Assembly (NCBI RefSeq): GCF_000170895.1
Contig: NZ_ABCS01000034.1
Location: 1-64,000, forward strand
Direction: 5' to 3'
Origin: Plesiocystis pacifica SIR-1
GTDB taxonomy: Bacteria; Myxococcota_A; Polyangia; Nannocystales; Nannocystaceae
DNA length: 64,000 nt
The position numbers and the translations under genes are program-made. Below the pieces are notes generated by a model. The model was not told where the DNA came from. It ran no database searches and saw nothing but the letters and a program-made list of their open reading frames with translations. Every line of letters starts with the position of its first letter. Position 1 is the first letter of the stretch. Positions 9,102 through 16,451 of the stretch are shown here, one piece after another.

Positions 9102-9593
9102 TTAGCTGGGCTCCTGCTCCGGCTCTTTCGGCTTGCGAACGATGATCGGGACGTAGGGCGCCTCGTGCGGACTCATCGGGAAAGCGAGCGATGCCCCAAT
9201 GCCGTAGGTGAGCGTGAACTCGAAGTAGCCACCGCCGGGTTGGAGCACGAAGGTCGTTCCATCTTGGGTGTGGAGCAGCAGCTCCGTGCTCAGAAGATCG
9301 ATGAATACGAAATTCAAGGTGACCTGCTCGGCGGGGTCGAGCTCCAGCGGCTCGTCCGTGATCGTGTAGAAGCAGCCGTCGATCTCGGCGACGGCTTCGT
9401 GGTCTTGGACGTAGATGGTCAGCTCCGAGTGTTCGCCAATGCTGTCCGTGTCGATGTTCGATAGCGCGGGGTACTTGGCGCGATGATCATAGTTTTTCAT
9501 ACACGGGCCCGCCTGAGCGGCGGACGCCCAGCACAGCTGTGCGAAGAGCGCGGAGAGGATGAAGGCGGGGAGAGATGCAGTGCTCTTGAACAT
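9102..9593 (-). CDS. Small secreted protein of unknown function
   Basis: 163 residues from the ATG at 9593, chosen because AGGA sits about 6 bases upstream; upstream in-frame starts (9605, 9665) add residues that do not look like a signal peptide. The N-terminus (MFKSTASLPAFILSALFAQL and on to AQA before G) is a good Sec signal peptide. The mature part has two cysteines, several beta-strand-like stretches, a glycine-rich turn (QPGGGYFEF) and a Pro/Glu/Lys tail. No family is recognised. It stands alone downstream of the kinase cluster, transcribed in the same direction as the kinase gene but about 100 bp from it. Confidence 0.7.
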   Translation of the reverse strand: MFKSTASLPAFILSALFAQLCWASAAQAGPCMKNYDHRAKYPALSNIDTDSIGEHSELTIYVQDHEAVAEIDGCFYTITDEPLELDPAEQVTLNFVFIDLLSTELLLHTQDGTTFVLQPGGGYFEFTLTYGIGASLAFPMSPHEAPYVPIIVRKPKEPEQEPS

Positions 9594-9749
9594 GGTGGTC
9601 CTCATTGCCGGGGGGATGTCGCCCGGCGCTTCGTGGCAGTTGAGGAGCACCCGATCTGGTTGCATGGAAAATGCACTATTTTTTTAGGGCACCATGATTT
9701 CACGATGATGCTCGATATCGATAGTCTTTGCCTCCGCGCAATTGAACGC

Positions 9750-9782
9750 GAACGGCACCTCGCAAAGCGCGAGGTGCCGTTC
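9750..9782 (-). terminator. Perfect 14-bp hairpin
   Basis: A perfect inverted repeat with a 14-base arm (GAACGGCACCTCGC) and a 5-base loop lies 60 bp beyond the stop of the zinc-ribbon gene at 9843. There is no long U-tract on the minus side, so it is either a weak intrinsic terminator or an RNA-stabilising hairpin for that gene. Confidence 0.6.
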
Positions 9783-9842
9783 GGGTGGTCGAGCTCGACC
9801 TCGAGTTGTCAGGCTCCCGCCAGCAACCCGGGACTCACCACG

Positions 9843-10349
9843 TCACCACTTTTCTTCGGGCGGCGGCGCGCCGCCGTAGTCGGCCCCGCCGGTGTCCGTG
9901 TCCAAGCCGCCGGTGGTGTCCGTGCCGCCGGTGGTGTCCGTGCCCTCGCCGCCGGTGTCCGTGTCGGTGGTGGTGTCTTCCTCGCCCCAGGTGTCCGGCG
10001 GCGGCCCGCCGTAGTCGGCCGCCTCTTCTTCTTCTGGGGTCTCCTCCGACGAGGAGCTGGTCGAGTCGGTCGTGCCCATGGACTCGCTCGAGCTCTCGGT
10101 GGTCGTGTCGGTGGTCGTCTCCGTGCCCGTGGACTCGGTCTCGGTCTCGGTCGTTCCCTCGGTCCCGGTGCTGCCCTCCTCGCCGCTGCTGTCGCCACAG
10201 GCCGAGAGCAGGCCGAGGCTCAGGGCGAAGGCCATGGCGCCGATCTTGCTCGCGCTCGGAGCCGGGGTGGTCTCCAGGCTCGCGCCGCAAAACGGGCACC
10301 CAGAGTCAGTCGCTCGGTAGTGGCGGTGGCAGGCGTGGCAAACGAGCAT
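9843..10349 (-). CDS. Zinc-ribbon membrane protein with Thr/Ser/Glu/Gly-rich tail
   Basis: 168 residues. The N-terminus carries a zinc ribbon of the type CxxC-x9-CxxC (CHACHRHYRATDSGCPFC). A hydrophobic segment at about 37-52 then ends in LLSACG, which reads like a lipobox. The remaining ~115 residues are low complexity: Thr/Ser/Glu/Asp/Gly repeats and two ADYGG motifs. A zinc ribbon preceding a lipobox-like segment is unusual, because a true lipoprotein would lose the ribbon on processing. The topology could instead be a cytoplasmic ribbon with an exported tail. Function unknown. Confidence 0.75.
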   Translation of the reverse strand: MLVCHACHRHYRATDSGCPFCGASLETTPAPSASKIGAMAFALSLGLLSACGDSSGEEGSTGTEGTTETETESTGTETTTDTTTESSSESMGTTDSTSSSSEETPEEEEAADYGGPPPDTWGEEDTTTDTDTGGEGTDTTGGTDTTGGLDTDTGGADYGGAPPPEEKW

Positions 10350-10477
10350 GGGATCAGGATACGCGATTGGGATCAGAGTCGGAACAAAAAGCGACGGCGC
10401 TCCCGTCCGCAGAGGGGAACGCCGTCAATCCCAGAGGGGCCCCGCTCGGTCGAGAGGGGCCGGGTTGGTCGGGGGAA

Positions 10478-11260
10478 TCAGCCGCCGACGTGCTGGATGA
10501 GCGCCGCGAGCTGGTTCCAGGTCTGGCAGTCCTCGATGGCGAGGAAGTCGAGGTTCTCGTCGATGACGAACACCGAGGGCCAGCACTGCATCTGCAGGTA
10601 GCTCAGGGCCATGGGCACGTCGCCCTCGGACCACACCGGGATGTTCACGTTGTGGTACATCTCGTCCCAAGCCGTGGCGTCGGAGGCCGCCGCGTCGCCG
10701 CCACCTTGGTTCTGGCCGAGGATGGTCACCCACTGGATGGTGCCGTCGGCGATCAGGTCGAGCAGCTGCTGGCCCATCCCGGTGAAGGGGTCGTTGGCGT
10801 CGATGCCGGCCAGGAAAGACGAGGCCTGGTGGCAGGGGCCACACCACACGGCCGAGACGTCGACGGCGATGGGGGTGCCGGCGTAGTCGCAGAGGTTGGC
10901 CTCTTCGCCGAGGTGGTTGGTCGCGCCGATGTGCTTGACGGGCTCGCCGACGGCCAGCGAACCCCAGCCCGGGTCGTTGCCGCAGGCCGCGGCGCCGGTC
11001 TCACCCTCGGTGGTCTCACCCTCGGTGGTCTCGCCCTCGGTGGTCTCGCCCTCGGTGGTCTCGCCCTCGGTGGTCTCGCCTTCGGTGCCGGACTCGTCGG
11101 ACTCGGACTCCTCGGCGTCCTCTTCGTGGTCTTCGTGATCGGTGTGGTCGTCACCCGTCTCCGAGTCGGAGTCGGAGTCACCACCGTCATCGGAGGGGCA
11201 GGCCGAGAGGCACAGGACGAGGGACAGACCAAGCAGGGGAGATGCGCTCAGGGATTTCAT
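10478..11260 (-). CDS. Thioredoxin-fold lipoprotein with acidic repeat linker
   Basis: 260 residues from the ATG at 11260. The signal peptide ends in a lipobox (LVLCLSAC), so the protein is probably a lipid-anchored exported protein. A long Asp/Ser/Glu/His linker contains six copies of the pentapeptide TEGET/TTEGE. A thioredoxin-like domain follows from about residue 120, with the redox motif WCGPC in DVSAVWCGPCHQASSF and the cis-proline-type segment CWPSVFVIDENLD. It resembles extracytoplasmic TlpA/ResA-type thiol-disulfide proteins. It lies downstream of the radical SAM gene on the same strand, with 193 bp between them that show no convincing small gene. Alternative upstream starts add a non-hydrophobic leader and are rejected. 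Confidence 0.88.
   Translation of the reverse strand: MKSLSASPLLGLSLVLCLSACPSDDGGDSDSDSETGDDHTDHEDHEEDAEESESDESGTEGETTEGETTEGETTEGETTEGETTEGETGAAACGNDPGWGSLAVGEPVKHIGATNHLGEEANLCDYAGTPIAVDVSAVWCGPCHQASSFLAGIDANDPFTGMGQQLLDLIADGTIQWVTILGQNQGGGDAAASDATAWDEMYHNVNIPVWSEGDVPMALSYLQMQCWPSVFVIDENLDFLAIEDCQTWNQLAALIQHVGG
10998..11087 (-). repeat. 15-bp coding tandem repeat
   Basis: About six near-identical 15-base units encode TTEGE inside the thioredoxin-like lipoprotein, just after its lipobox. The units are almost identical at DNA level, so length variation by slippage or recombination is possible. Confidence 0.8.
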
Positions 11261-11453
11261 GGTGCCGAGGACTTTACTATTCCACGCTCTTTCAGGGGAT
11301 ACCTTGCGTGCCCAAATTGCCCCCAAACTCCCGGAAAAGTGGGTGACGGTCGATGCCGGTGAAGCTCGATGTTGTCTAGATCGCGCAGAGTACAGCCGGA
11401 GAGGATCCCCAGCGCGCTGCGCATTGCCCGACATCGACCCTTGCAAGGATCGT

Positions 11454-12821
11454 CTAATGATCCTTTAGCTCGAATGGTGCGCGCCCATCGACGAGCTCGT
11501 CCATGCGGATCGCTCGACCGCTGCCCATCTCGTCGATGAGTCGGGACACCCGAGGCTCGGTGACCTCGACGGGACCCTCGGCCTCGCGCCGCGCCGGATC
11601 CTTCCACTCGCGGATGAGCCGGAACAGGCCGTTGTCAAAGGGCACACCCTTGGCCGGGATGAAGGGCTCGATGCGCTCGCGCATGCCCATGCGATCCATC
11701 TCGAGGGCGCGGTGGTGGCAAAAGGGGTTGTTGCCGGGTCGACCCAGGAGCGGCTCGTTGGCGGCGGTGCACCCCGACATGCAGGTCTCGGCGTAGTAGC
11801 ACTCGCGGCAGTAGCCCCACAGGTCGTCGACGGTGCGCCGACGGATGTAGGTGATCTCGGCGGCCTCTTTCCAGATCTTGGCCAGGCCGTGCTCGCGCCA
11901 CGAGCCGCCGATGTTGGCCGGGCCGCCGAGGCTCGGGCAGTTCTTGATGTTGCCGTCGCTCTCGATGCCGATGGTGCTGCGCCCCGCCGAGCACCCGCGG
12001 TAGTGGGCCTTTTGAGACTTGCGCAGCTTGTGCTCGAAGGGGCCGAAGTAGCCGAGGTTGTTGGCCGGCCAGATCCGGACCCGGCGCTCGAAGGCGCGGT
12101 CGATGATCGCGTCGAGCTGGTCGAAGAGCTCGAGGAACATGTAGGGCTGGAGGATGATGTCGGCGTTGTCGGCCGCGTTGCCGTGGGCGACGGTGATCTG
12201 CAGCTGCCAGCTGTGCACGCCCTCGTCGGCGATCAGCTCGAGCAAGTGGATGTGATCGCCGAGGTTGATCTGGTTGATCTGCGAGTTGACCGCGACCCGG
12301 GACCCGGCGTTGCGCAGGTTCCTCAGCGCCTCGAAGGCGTGCTCCCAGCTGCCCGGGCGGTTGCGCAATTTGTCGTGCGCGGCCTCGAGGCCGTCGATGG
12401 ACACGGACACCGACTGGATGCCGGCCTCGACCATGGCCTCGGCGCGGGTCTTGGTCAGGCCGAGGCCGCCGGTGGTCATGGTGCAGGTCATGCCGCGCTC
12501 GCGGATGCGGCGGATGACCAACAGGAAGTCGTTGCGCAGGTAGGCCTCGCCGCCGATCAGCACGACCTCACCGACGCCGGCCTCGGCGAGCTCGTCGACG
12601 AGCTGCAGGGCCTCGTCGGTGGTGAGCTCGTTGGGCCTCGCCTCGCCCGCTCGTGGCCCGCAGTGCAAGCAGCGGTGGTCGCAGGCGAGGGTGAACTCCC
12701 AGACCGCGAGGGCGGGGCGTGGCACGGGGCCTTCTGCCTCATGGGTACGGAAGCGGCGACCGCGGCCCTTGGGCAGGGAGTCGACGACGGGGAGCCGCTT
12801 GCGGACTTCTTTGAGTCGCAT
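11454..12821 (-). CDS. Radical SAM/SPASM domain protein
   Basis: 455 residues from the ATG at 12821 (an in-frame start at 12866 adds 15 residues that look like leader). The radical SAM cluster motif CDHRCLHC (CxxxCxxC) follows the strand LAVWEFTLA near residue 45-55; GGEAYLR is the GGE-type SAM-binding motif. The C-terminus has a SPASM-type cysteine set: one Cys in YRGCSAG, one in IKNCPS, and CRECYYAETCMSGC (CxxCx5CxxxC). Such enzymes usually modify peptides or proteins using auxiliary iron-sulfur clusters. No obvious precursor peptide is seen in the flanks, so the substrate is unknown. An inverted repeat AAGGATC/GATCCTT spans the stop codon (11445-11465). It is divergent from the MYXO-CTERM gene. 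Confidence 0.9.
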   Translation of the reverse strand: MRLKEVRKRLPVVDSLPKGRGRRFRTHEAEGPVPRPALAVWEFTLACDHRCLHCGPRAGEARPNELTTDEALQLVDELAEAGVGEVVLIGGEAYLRNDFLLVIRRIRERGMTCTMTTGGLGLTKTRAEAMVEAGIQSVSVSIDGLEAAHDKLRNRPGSWEHAFEALRNLRNAGSRVAVNSQINQINLGDHIHLLELIADEGVHSWQLQITVAHGNAADNADIILQPYMFLELFDQLDAIIDRAFERRVRIWPANNLGYFGPFEHKLRKSQKAHYRGCSAGRSTIGIESDGNIKNCPSLGGPANIGGSWREHGLAKIWKEAAEITYIRRRTVDDLWGYCRECYYAETCMSGCTAANEPLLGRPGNNPFCHHRALEMDRMGMRERIEPFIPAKGVPFDNGLFRLIREWKDPARREAEGPVEVTEPRVSRLIDEMGSGRAIRMDELVDGRAPFELKDH

Positions 12822-12918
12822 TGGCAAATGGTAACAGCACAGTCCGGAATGCGCGATGTTGACCATGCGAATTCAGCATGCGACTCCGTCGCAGTTTGGG
12901 TTCTCGTAGATTGGTGAC

Positions 12919-14346
12919 GTGAAAACTGCGACTCACACTTGGGGTGCGCGCGGAGCCGTCGTGCTCGCGTCACTTGGGATCTCGACTACCGCTTACGCCG
13001 GCACCATCACGGCGCAGGGCAACGTCACCGCGCTCGACGACGTCAGCCAACTTCAGGCCATCGTCGGCACGGCAACCTTCAACGAGGGGGTCCAGGGGCA
13101 GAACATGCCGCTGGACACCTACGCGGCCCAGGGCGCGACCTGGCACACCGGCGCCCTGTCGTCGATCTTGCCCGGCGTGACCGAGCCGGGCTCCGCCTCG
13201 GCGCCGCTGTACTTCAACAACGCCAGCTACTTCCCCCAGCCCACCGCCGGCGGCGGCGTCTACGAGGGCGTGCACACCTTCTTCGGCGGCGCCGTGACCT
13301 TCGACCAGGACATCACCCAGGTCGGCCTGACCGCGAGCCAAAACGGGACCCAGTACCTGACGGTCTGGGACCAGTCCGGCACGATGATCGGTCAGGTGAC
13401 CTGGACGCCCGCGAGCGACTCGGCCTTCGTCGGCGTCGACACCAACGGCGTGCCGATCGGCATGGTCACCTACGGCAACGACAACATGTGGGCGGGCGGG
13501 AGCTACGGCATCGGCGGCTCGACGATCATCTCGGACACGTGGATCTGGGCCGCGGGCATCGAGTGTGAAGCGGACGCCGACTGCGACGACGGGAACGAGT
13601 GCACCACGGAGGTCTGCGTCGACAACGCCTGCGAGGTGACCAACGCGGACGGGGAGACCTGCACCGACGACGGCAACCTGTGCACGGACGACGTGTGCGC
13701 CGAGGGGGCGTGCACCCACCCCAACAACGAGGCGCCCTGCGACGACGACGAGGACGTGTGCACGGACGACGTGTGCTCCGAGGGCGAGTGCACCCACCCC
13801 TTCAACGAGGCGCCCTGCGAGGACGGGGACCTGTGCACCGAGGGCGACGTGTGCACCGAGGGCGCGTGCGTCCCGGGCGGGGACCTCGACTGCAACGACG
13901 AGAACATGTGCAGCACCGACAGCTGCGACCCGGCGATCGGCTGCGTCTACGAGGACATCCGCGGCTGCTGCAACGTCGACGAGGACTGCGCCGAGGGGGA
14001 GTTCTGCGAGGACGGCATGTGCGAGCCGATCCCCGCGGACACCGAGGACGACGGGACGACGGACGAGGGGACGACGGACGAGGGGACGACGGACGAGGGG
14101 ACGACCGAAGAATCCGGGGAGGAGTCCGGCGAGGACGGGACCACCGAAGAGGGTGGCGACGCGGGCGACGAGATCGGCGACGACGAGTCCGCGGGCACCG
14201 ACGTCGGCGACGCTGGCATCGACGACGACGCGGGCTGCAACTGCTCGACCGACGACGGCGACGAGCCCAAGGGCGGCTGGCTGCTGGCCCTGCTCGGCCT
14301 CGGCGTGTTCGGCCTGCGCCGCTCGAGCCGACGCCGCGCGGCTTGA
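12919..14346 (+). CDS. Secreted Cys-rich protein with MYXO-CTERM anchor
   Basis: 475 residues from GTG 12919. A signal peptide (residues 1-27, ending AYA) is followed by a beta-rich domain of about 185 residues. Four to six Cys-rich repeats of the form CxDDxxxCTxDxCxxGxCxH (about 215-365) come next. A low-complexity linker contains DEGTT repeats (about 377-395). The C-terminus is a typical MYXO-CTERM signal: a cysteine (CNCST), a hydrophobic helix (GGWLLALLGLGVFGL) and an Arg-rich end. Established: MYXO-CTERM proteins are processed and anchored at the cell surface in myxobacteria. The function of the N-terminal domain is unknown. An intrinsic terminator follows 20 bp after the stop. Confidence 0.9.
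   Translation: MKTATHTWGARGAVVLASLGISTTAYAGTITAQGNVTALDDVSQLQAIVGTATFNEGVQGQNMPLDTYAAQGATWHTGALSSILPGVTEPGSASAPLYFNNASYFPQPTAGGGVYEGVHTFFGGAVTFDQDITQVGLTASQNGTQYLTVWDQSGTMIGQVTWTPASDSAFVGVDTNGVPIGMVTYGNDNMWAGGSYGIGGSTIISDTWIWAAGIECEADADCDDGNECTTEVCVDNACEVTNADGETCTDDGNLCTDDVCAEGACTHPNNEAPCDDDEDVCTDDVCSEGECTHPFNEAPCEDGDLCTEGDVCTEGACVPGGDLDCNDENMCSTDSCDPAIGCVYEDIRGCCNVDEDCAEGEFCEDGMCEPIPADTEDDGTTDEGTTDEGTTDEGTTEESGEESGEDGTTEEGGDAGDEIGDDESAGTDVGDAGIDDDAGCNCSTDDGDEPKGGWLLALLGLGVFGLRRSSRRRAA
14054..14106 (+). repeat. 15-bp coding tandem repeat
   Basis: About three to four exact 15-base units encode DEGTT in the linker in front of the MYXO-CTERM anchor. Confidence 0.75.
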
Positions 14347-14366
14347 GCCTGCGGGATGCCGTGGAG

Positions 14367-14398
14367 GGGCCCGGGACCTGGCGGTCTCGGGCCCTTTT
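14367..14398 (+). terminator. Intrinsic terminator
   Basis: A GC-rich 12-bp stem (GGGCCCGGGACC pairing with GGTCTCGGGCCC, one wobble) is followed at once by TTTT. It sits just after the MYXO-CTERM gene and before the convergent VOC gene. Confidence 0.85.
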
Positions 14399-14402
14399 GT
14401 CG

Positions 14403-14876
14403 CTACCGGGGGTCCTCGCAAAAGCCTCCGCCCTCGAGGGGGCGCACGCGCTGCATCCACGTCGGGTCGGGGGCGCAGGGGGAGGACAGGTCGACGAGGG
14501 CGCCGTCGGGATCGCGGACGAGCATGCGGCGCTGGCCGTAGAAGAGGTCGCGCGGGGCCTCGACCACGCGCGCGCCCAGCTCGGCGGCGCGGGGCAGCAG
14601 GCGCTCGTGGATCGCGTCGACGTCGTCGACCACGAGGGAGAGCATGGCCATGGCCCTGGGGGCGCTCGCTGGGGCCTCGCGCTCGCTGGCGGGCACGAGC
14701 TCGCTCGAGCGCAGCAGCAGGCCGAGCTCCACGCCCTCGTCGTCGGCCGCGGCGAGGTGTACGAACCAGTCGCTGTCGAAGCGCACGCTGAGCTCGAGGA
14801 GGGCCTCGTAGAAGGCGCGCGTGCGCCCGAGGTCGTCGCACAGCAAGGTCGTGAAGGCGCGGCTGAGCGTGGCCAT
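14403..14876 (-). CDS. VOC (glyoxalase/dioxygenase-like) superfamily protein
   Basis: 157 residues. The N-terminal half shows the VOC pattern of a short strand, a helix (DLGRTRAFYEALLEL) and a strand. The second half ends with the typical MLVRDPDGALVDLSSP, where metal-dependent members carry a ligand and this one has D in place of the usual N-x-E arrangement. VOC proteins include glyoxalases, antibiotic-binding proteins and dioxygenases; the substrate cannot be told from sequence. A single gene between the MYXO-CTERM gene (convergent) and the sigma-factor gene upstream on the same strand. Confidence 0.8.
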   Translation of the reverse strand: MATLSRAFTTLLCDDLGRTRAFYEALLELSVRFDSDWFVHLAAADDEGVELGLLLRSSELVPASEREAPASAPRAMAMLSLVVDDVDAIHERLLPRAAELGARVVEAPRDLFYGQRRMLVRDPDGALVDLSSPCAPDPTWMQRVRPLEGGGFCEDPR

Positions 14877-14917
14877 GGCGGGACACTAGCAGGGCCTGCG
14901 AGACATGCGGTGCCGCG

Positions 14918-15487
14918 TCAGGACTCGCGGTACTCCGCGCCGAGCTTGGCCGCGAGGGCCTCGTCGTCGACGGCCTGCGCGTCCTCGCCGAGGGTCTCGC
15001 GGAGCTGGTCCAGGCCCGAGCGGATGTAGCGCTTGACCTGCGCCGGGCTCTTGTCGACCGCGGCCGCGAGCTCGTTGATCTTCATGCCCTCGCCGTAGCG
15101 CAGCTCGAGGGCCATCTGCCACTCGAGGGGGAGGCCGCGCATGCCCTCGACGATCCGCGTGCTGCGGTCGAGCTTGGTGCCGAGGGTGGTCGACAGCTGG
15201 CGCACGGACATGACCTGAGAGTCGAAGGTCTTGCCGGGGCGGCGGCGATCGAAGTGCTGCAGCAGCTTGTTGCGGGCGATGCCGAACAGGAAGCGGCGGG
15301 GGTCGTCCATCGTCGCCCGGTCCTTCTCGAGGAAGGTGAGCAGGGTGTCCTGGGCCAGGTCCTGGACCTCGGCGGGGCCGACCTTCTTGGCGAAGAAGCG
15401 GCGCAGCTTGGGGTAGCTCTCGCGCACGGTCGCGGCGACCTCGGGGTCCATCGCGCCTCCCTTTGGCGGCTGCTTGGCCTTGGCCAT
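14918..15487 (-). CDS. ECF-like RNA polymerase sigma factor
   Basis: 189 residues from the ATG at 15487; upstream in-frame starts would overlap the divergent promoter region. Region 2 covers about residues 15-75 (YPKLRRFFAKKV, AEVQDLAQDTLLTFLEK, FLFGIARNKLLQHFDRR). Region 4 covers about 110-165 (LPLEWQMALELRYGEGMKINELAAAV, then a helix-turn-helix with SPAQVKRYIRSGL). It is shorter in region 2 than most ECF factors. No anti-sigma gene is adjacent; it is divergent from the zinc-ribbon gene with about 80 bp between starts. Confidence 0.85.
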   Translation of the reverse strand: MAKAKQPPKGGAMDPEVAATVRESYPKLRRFFAKKVGPAEVQDLAQDTLLTFLEKDRATMDDPRRFLFGIARNKLLQHFDRRRPGKTFDSQVMSVRQLSTTLGTKLDRSTRIVEGMRGLPLEWQMALELRYGEGMKINELAAAVDKSPAQVKRYIRSGLDQLRETLGEDAQAVDDEALAAKLGAEYRES

Positions 15488-15569
15488 GGCCCGACCATAG
15501 CCAAAGGCGCCGCCTCGCGCCAAGGCGTGGACGCGGGCGCAGACCGTGGGATACTCCTGATCCACGACC

Positions 15570-16427
15570 ATGCCCGCACTCGTCGCCTGCTCCAGCTGCC
15601 ACCGTCAATACGACGCCAGCGGGTACCCCGTCGGGGGCCGCTTTCGGTGCCACTGCGGCGAGGTCGTCGAGATCGAAGCGCTCGCCGCCCTCGAAGCCGC
15701 GGTGATTCGCTGCCCGAGCTGCGGGGCCCCGCGCGGGGAGGGGCACAGCTGCGGGCGCTGCGGAGCCCAGTTCGAGCAGTTCGAGCGCGACATGGCGAGC
15801 ATGTGCCCGGCGTGCATGACCCGCGTCAGCGACCACGCGCGCTTTTGCCATCACTGCGGACACGGGCTCACGAGCGAGGCCCAGGTCGGAGCGCTGAGCG
15901 AGCTCCCGTGCCCGAGCTGCGGCGGCGAGCAGCGCATGCACGAGCGCCTGTTCGACTCGGACCGGGTGATGTTCGAGTGCAGCCGCTGCGCCGGGCTGTG
16001 GCTCGAGATCGGGACCTTCACCCAGACCATCGCGGAGACCGAGGCCAACGCGCGGGCGGGCGGCGGCCCCGTCGCCTGGCGCCCGGGCACGCTCGAGATC
16101 CGGACCGAGGGCTTGCGCCGCGCGTGCCCGGTGTGCGCCACGGAGATGCCGCGCCGTCACTTTGGCAAGCACAGCGGGGTGATCGTCGACTACTGCGTCG
16201 ACCACGGCGTGTGGCTCGACGTCGGCGAGCTCAGCCACATCCTCGAGTGGATCCGCGAGGGCGGGCTGACTCAGGCGCGCAAGTTCAACCCAAACGAGGA
16301 CGTCACGGCCTTGCCCAGACCCAAGCGGGTGGTCGAGCTGCCGAGCGGTATCGAGACGCCAAAGCCGACGGTGCTCGAGTCGATGTTGGATACGCTGGCG
16401 AAGCTGCTGTATCCCGATCACCTGTGA
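15570..16427 (+). CDS. Multi-zinc-ribbon (zf-TFIIB-type) protein
   Basis: 285 residues with at least five Cys pairs or knuckles: CSSCHRQYDASG and FRCHCGE at the start, CPSCGAP/CGRCGA (about 50-66), CPACM/CHHCG (about 78-98), then two TFIIB-like zinc ribbons. The first ribbon is LPCPSCGGE with CSRCAGLWLE, and the second is ACPVCATEM with YCVDHGVWLDVGEL. The pattern of CPxC followed by C(x)2-3(C/H)xGxWLDxGE is characteristic of small zf-TFIIB proteins of unknown role. Divergent from the sigma-factor gene. The stop codon lies in a 14-bp direct repeat (16414-16441), present twice in tandem. Confidence 0.88.
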   Translation: MPALVACSSCHRQYDASGYPVGGRFRCHCGEVVEIEALAALEAAVIRCPSCGAPRGEGHSCGRCGAQFEQFERDMASMCPACMTRVSDHARFCHHCGHGLTSEAQVGALSELPCPSCGGEQRMHERLFDSDRVMFECSRCAGLWLEIGTFTQTIAETEANARAGGGPVAWRPGTLEIRTEGLRRACPVCATEMPRRHFGKHSGVIVDYCVDHGVWLDVGELSHILEWIREGGLTQARKFNPNEDVTALPRPKRVVELPSGIETPKPTVLESMLDTLAKLLYPDHL

Positions 16428-16451
16428 CCGATCACCTGTGACGGGGCGGAG

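Noticed and set aside
11261..11453. RiPP precursor between radical SAM and thioredoxin-like genes
   Set aside because: The open frame there (extending the lipoprotein to 11446) shows no leader/core pattern and no Cys- or Gly-rich core.
16414..16441. Tandem 14-bp repeat at the zinc-ribbon stop codon as an operator
   Set aside because: It covers the stop codon at a gene end, with no promoter following; probably a simple duplication.
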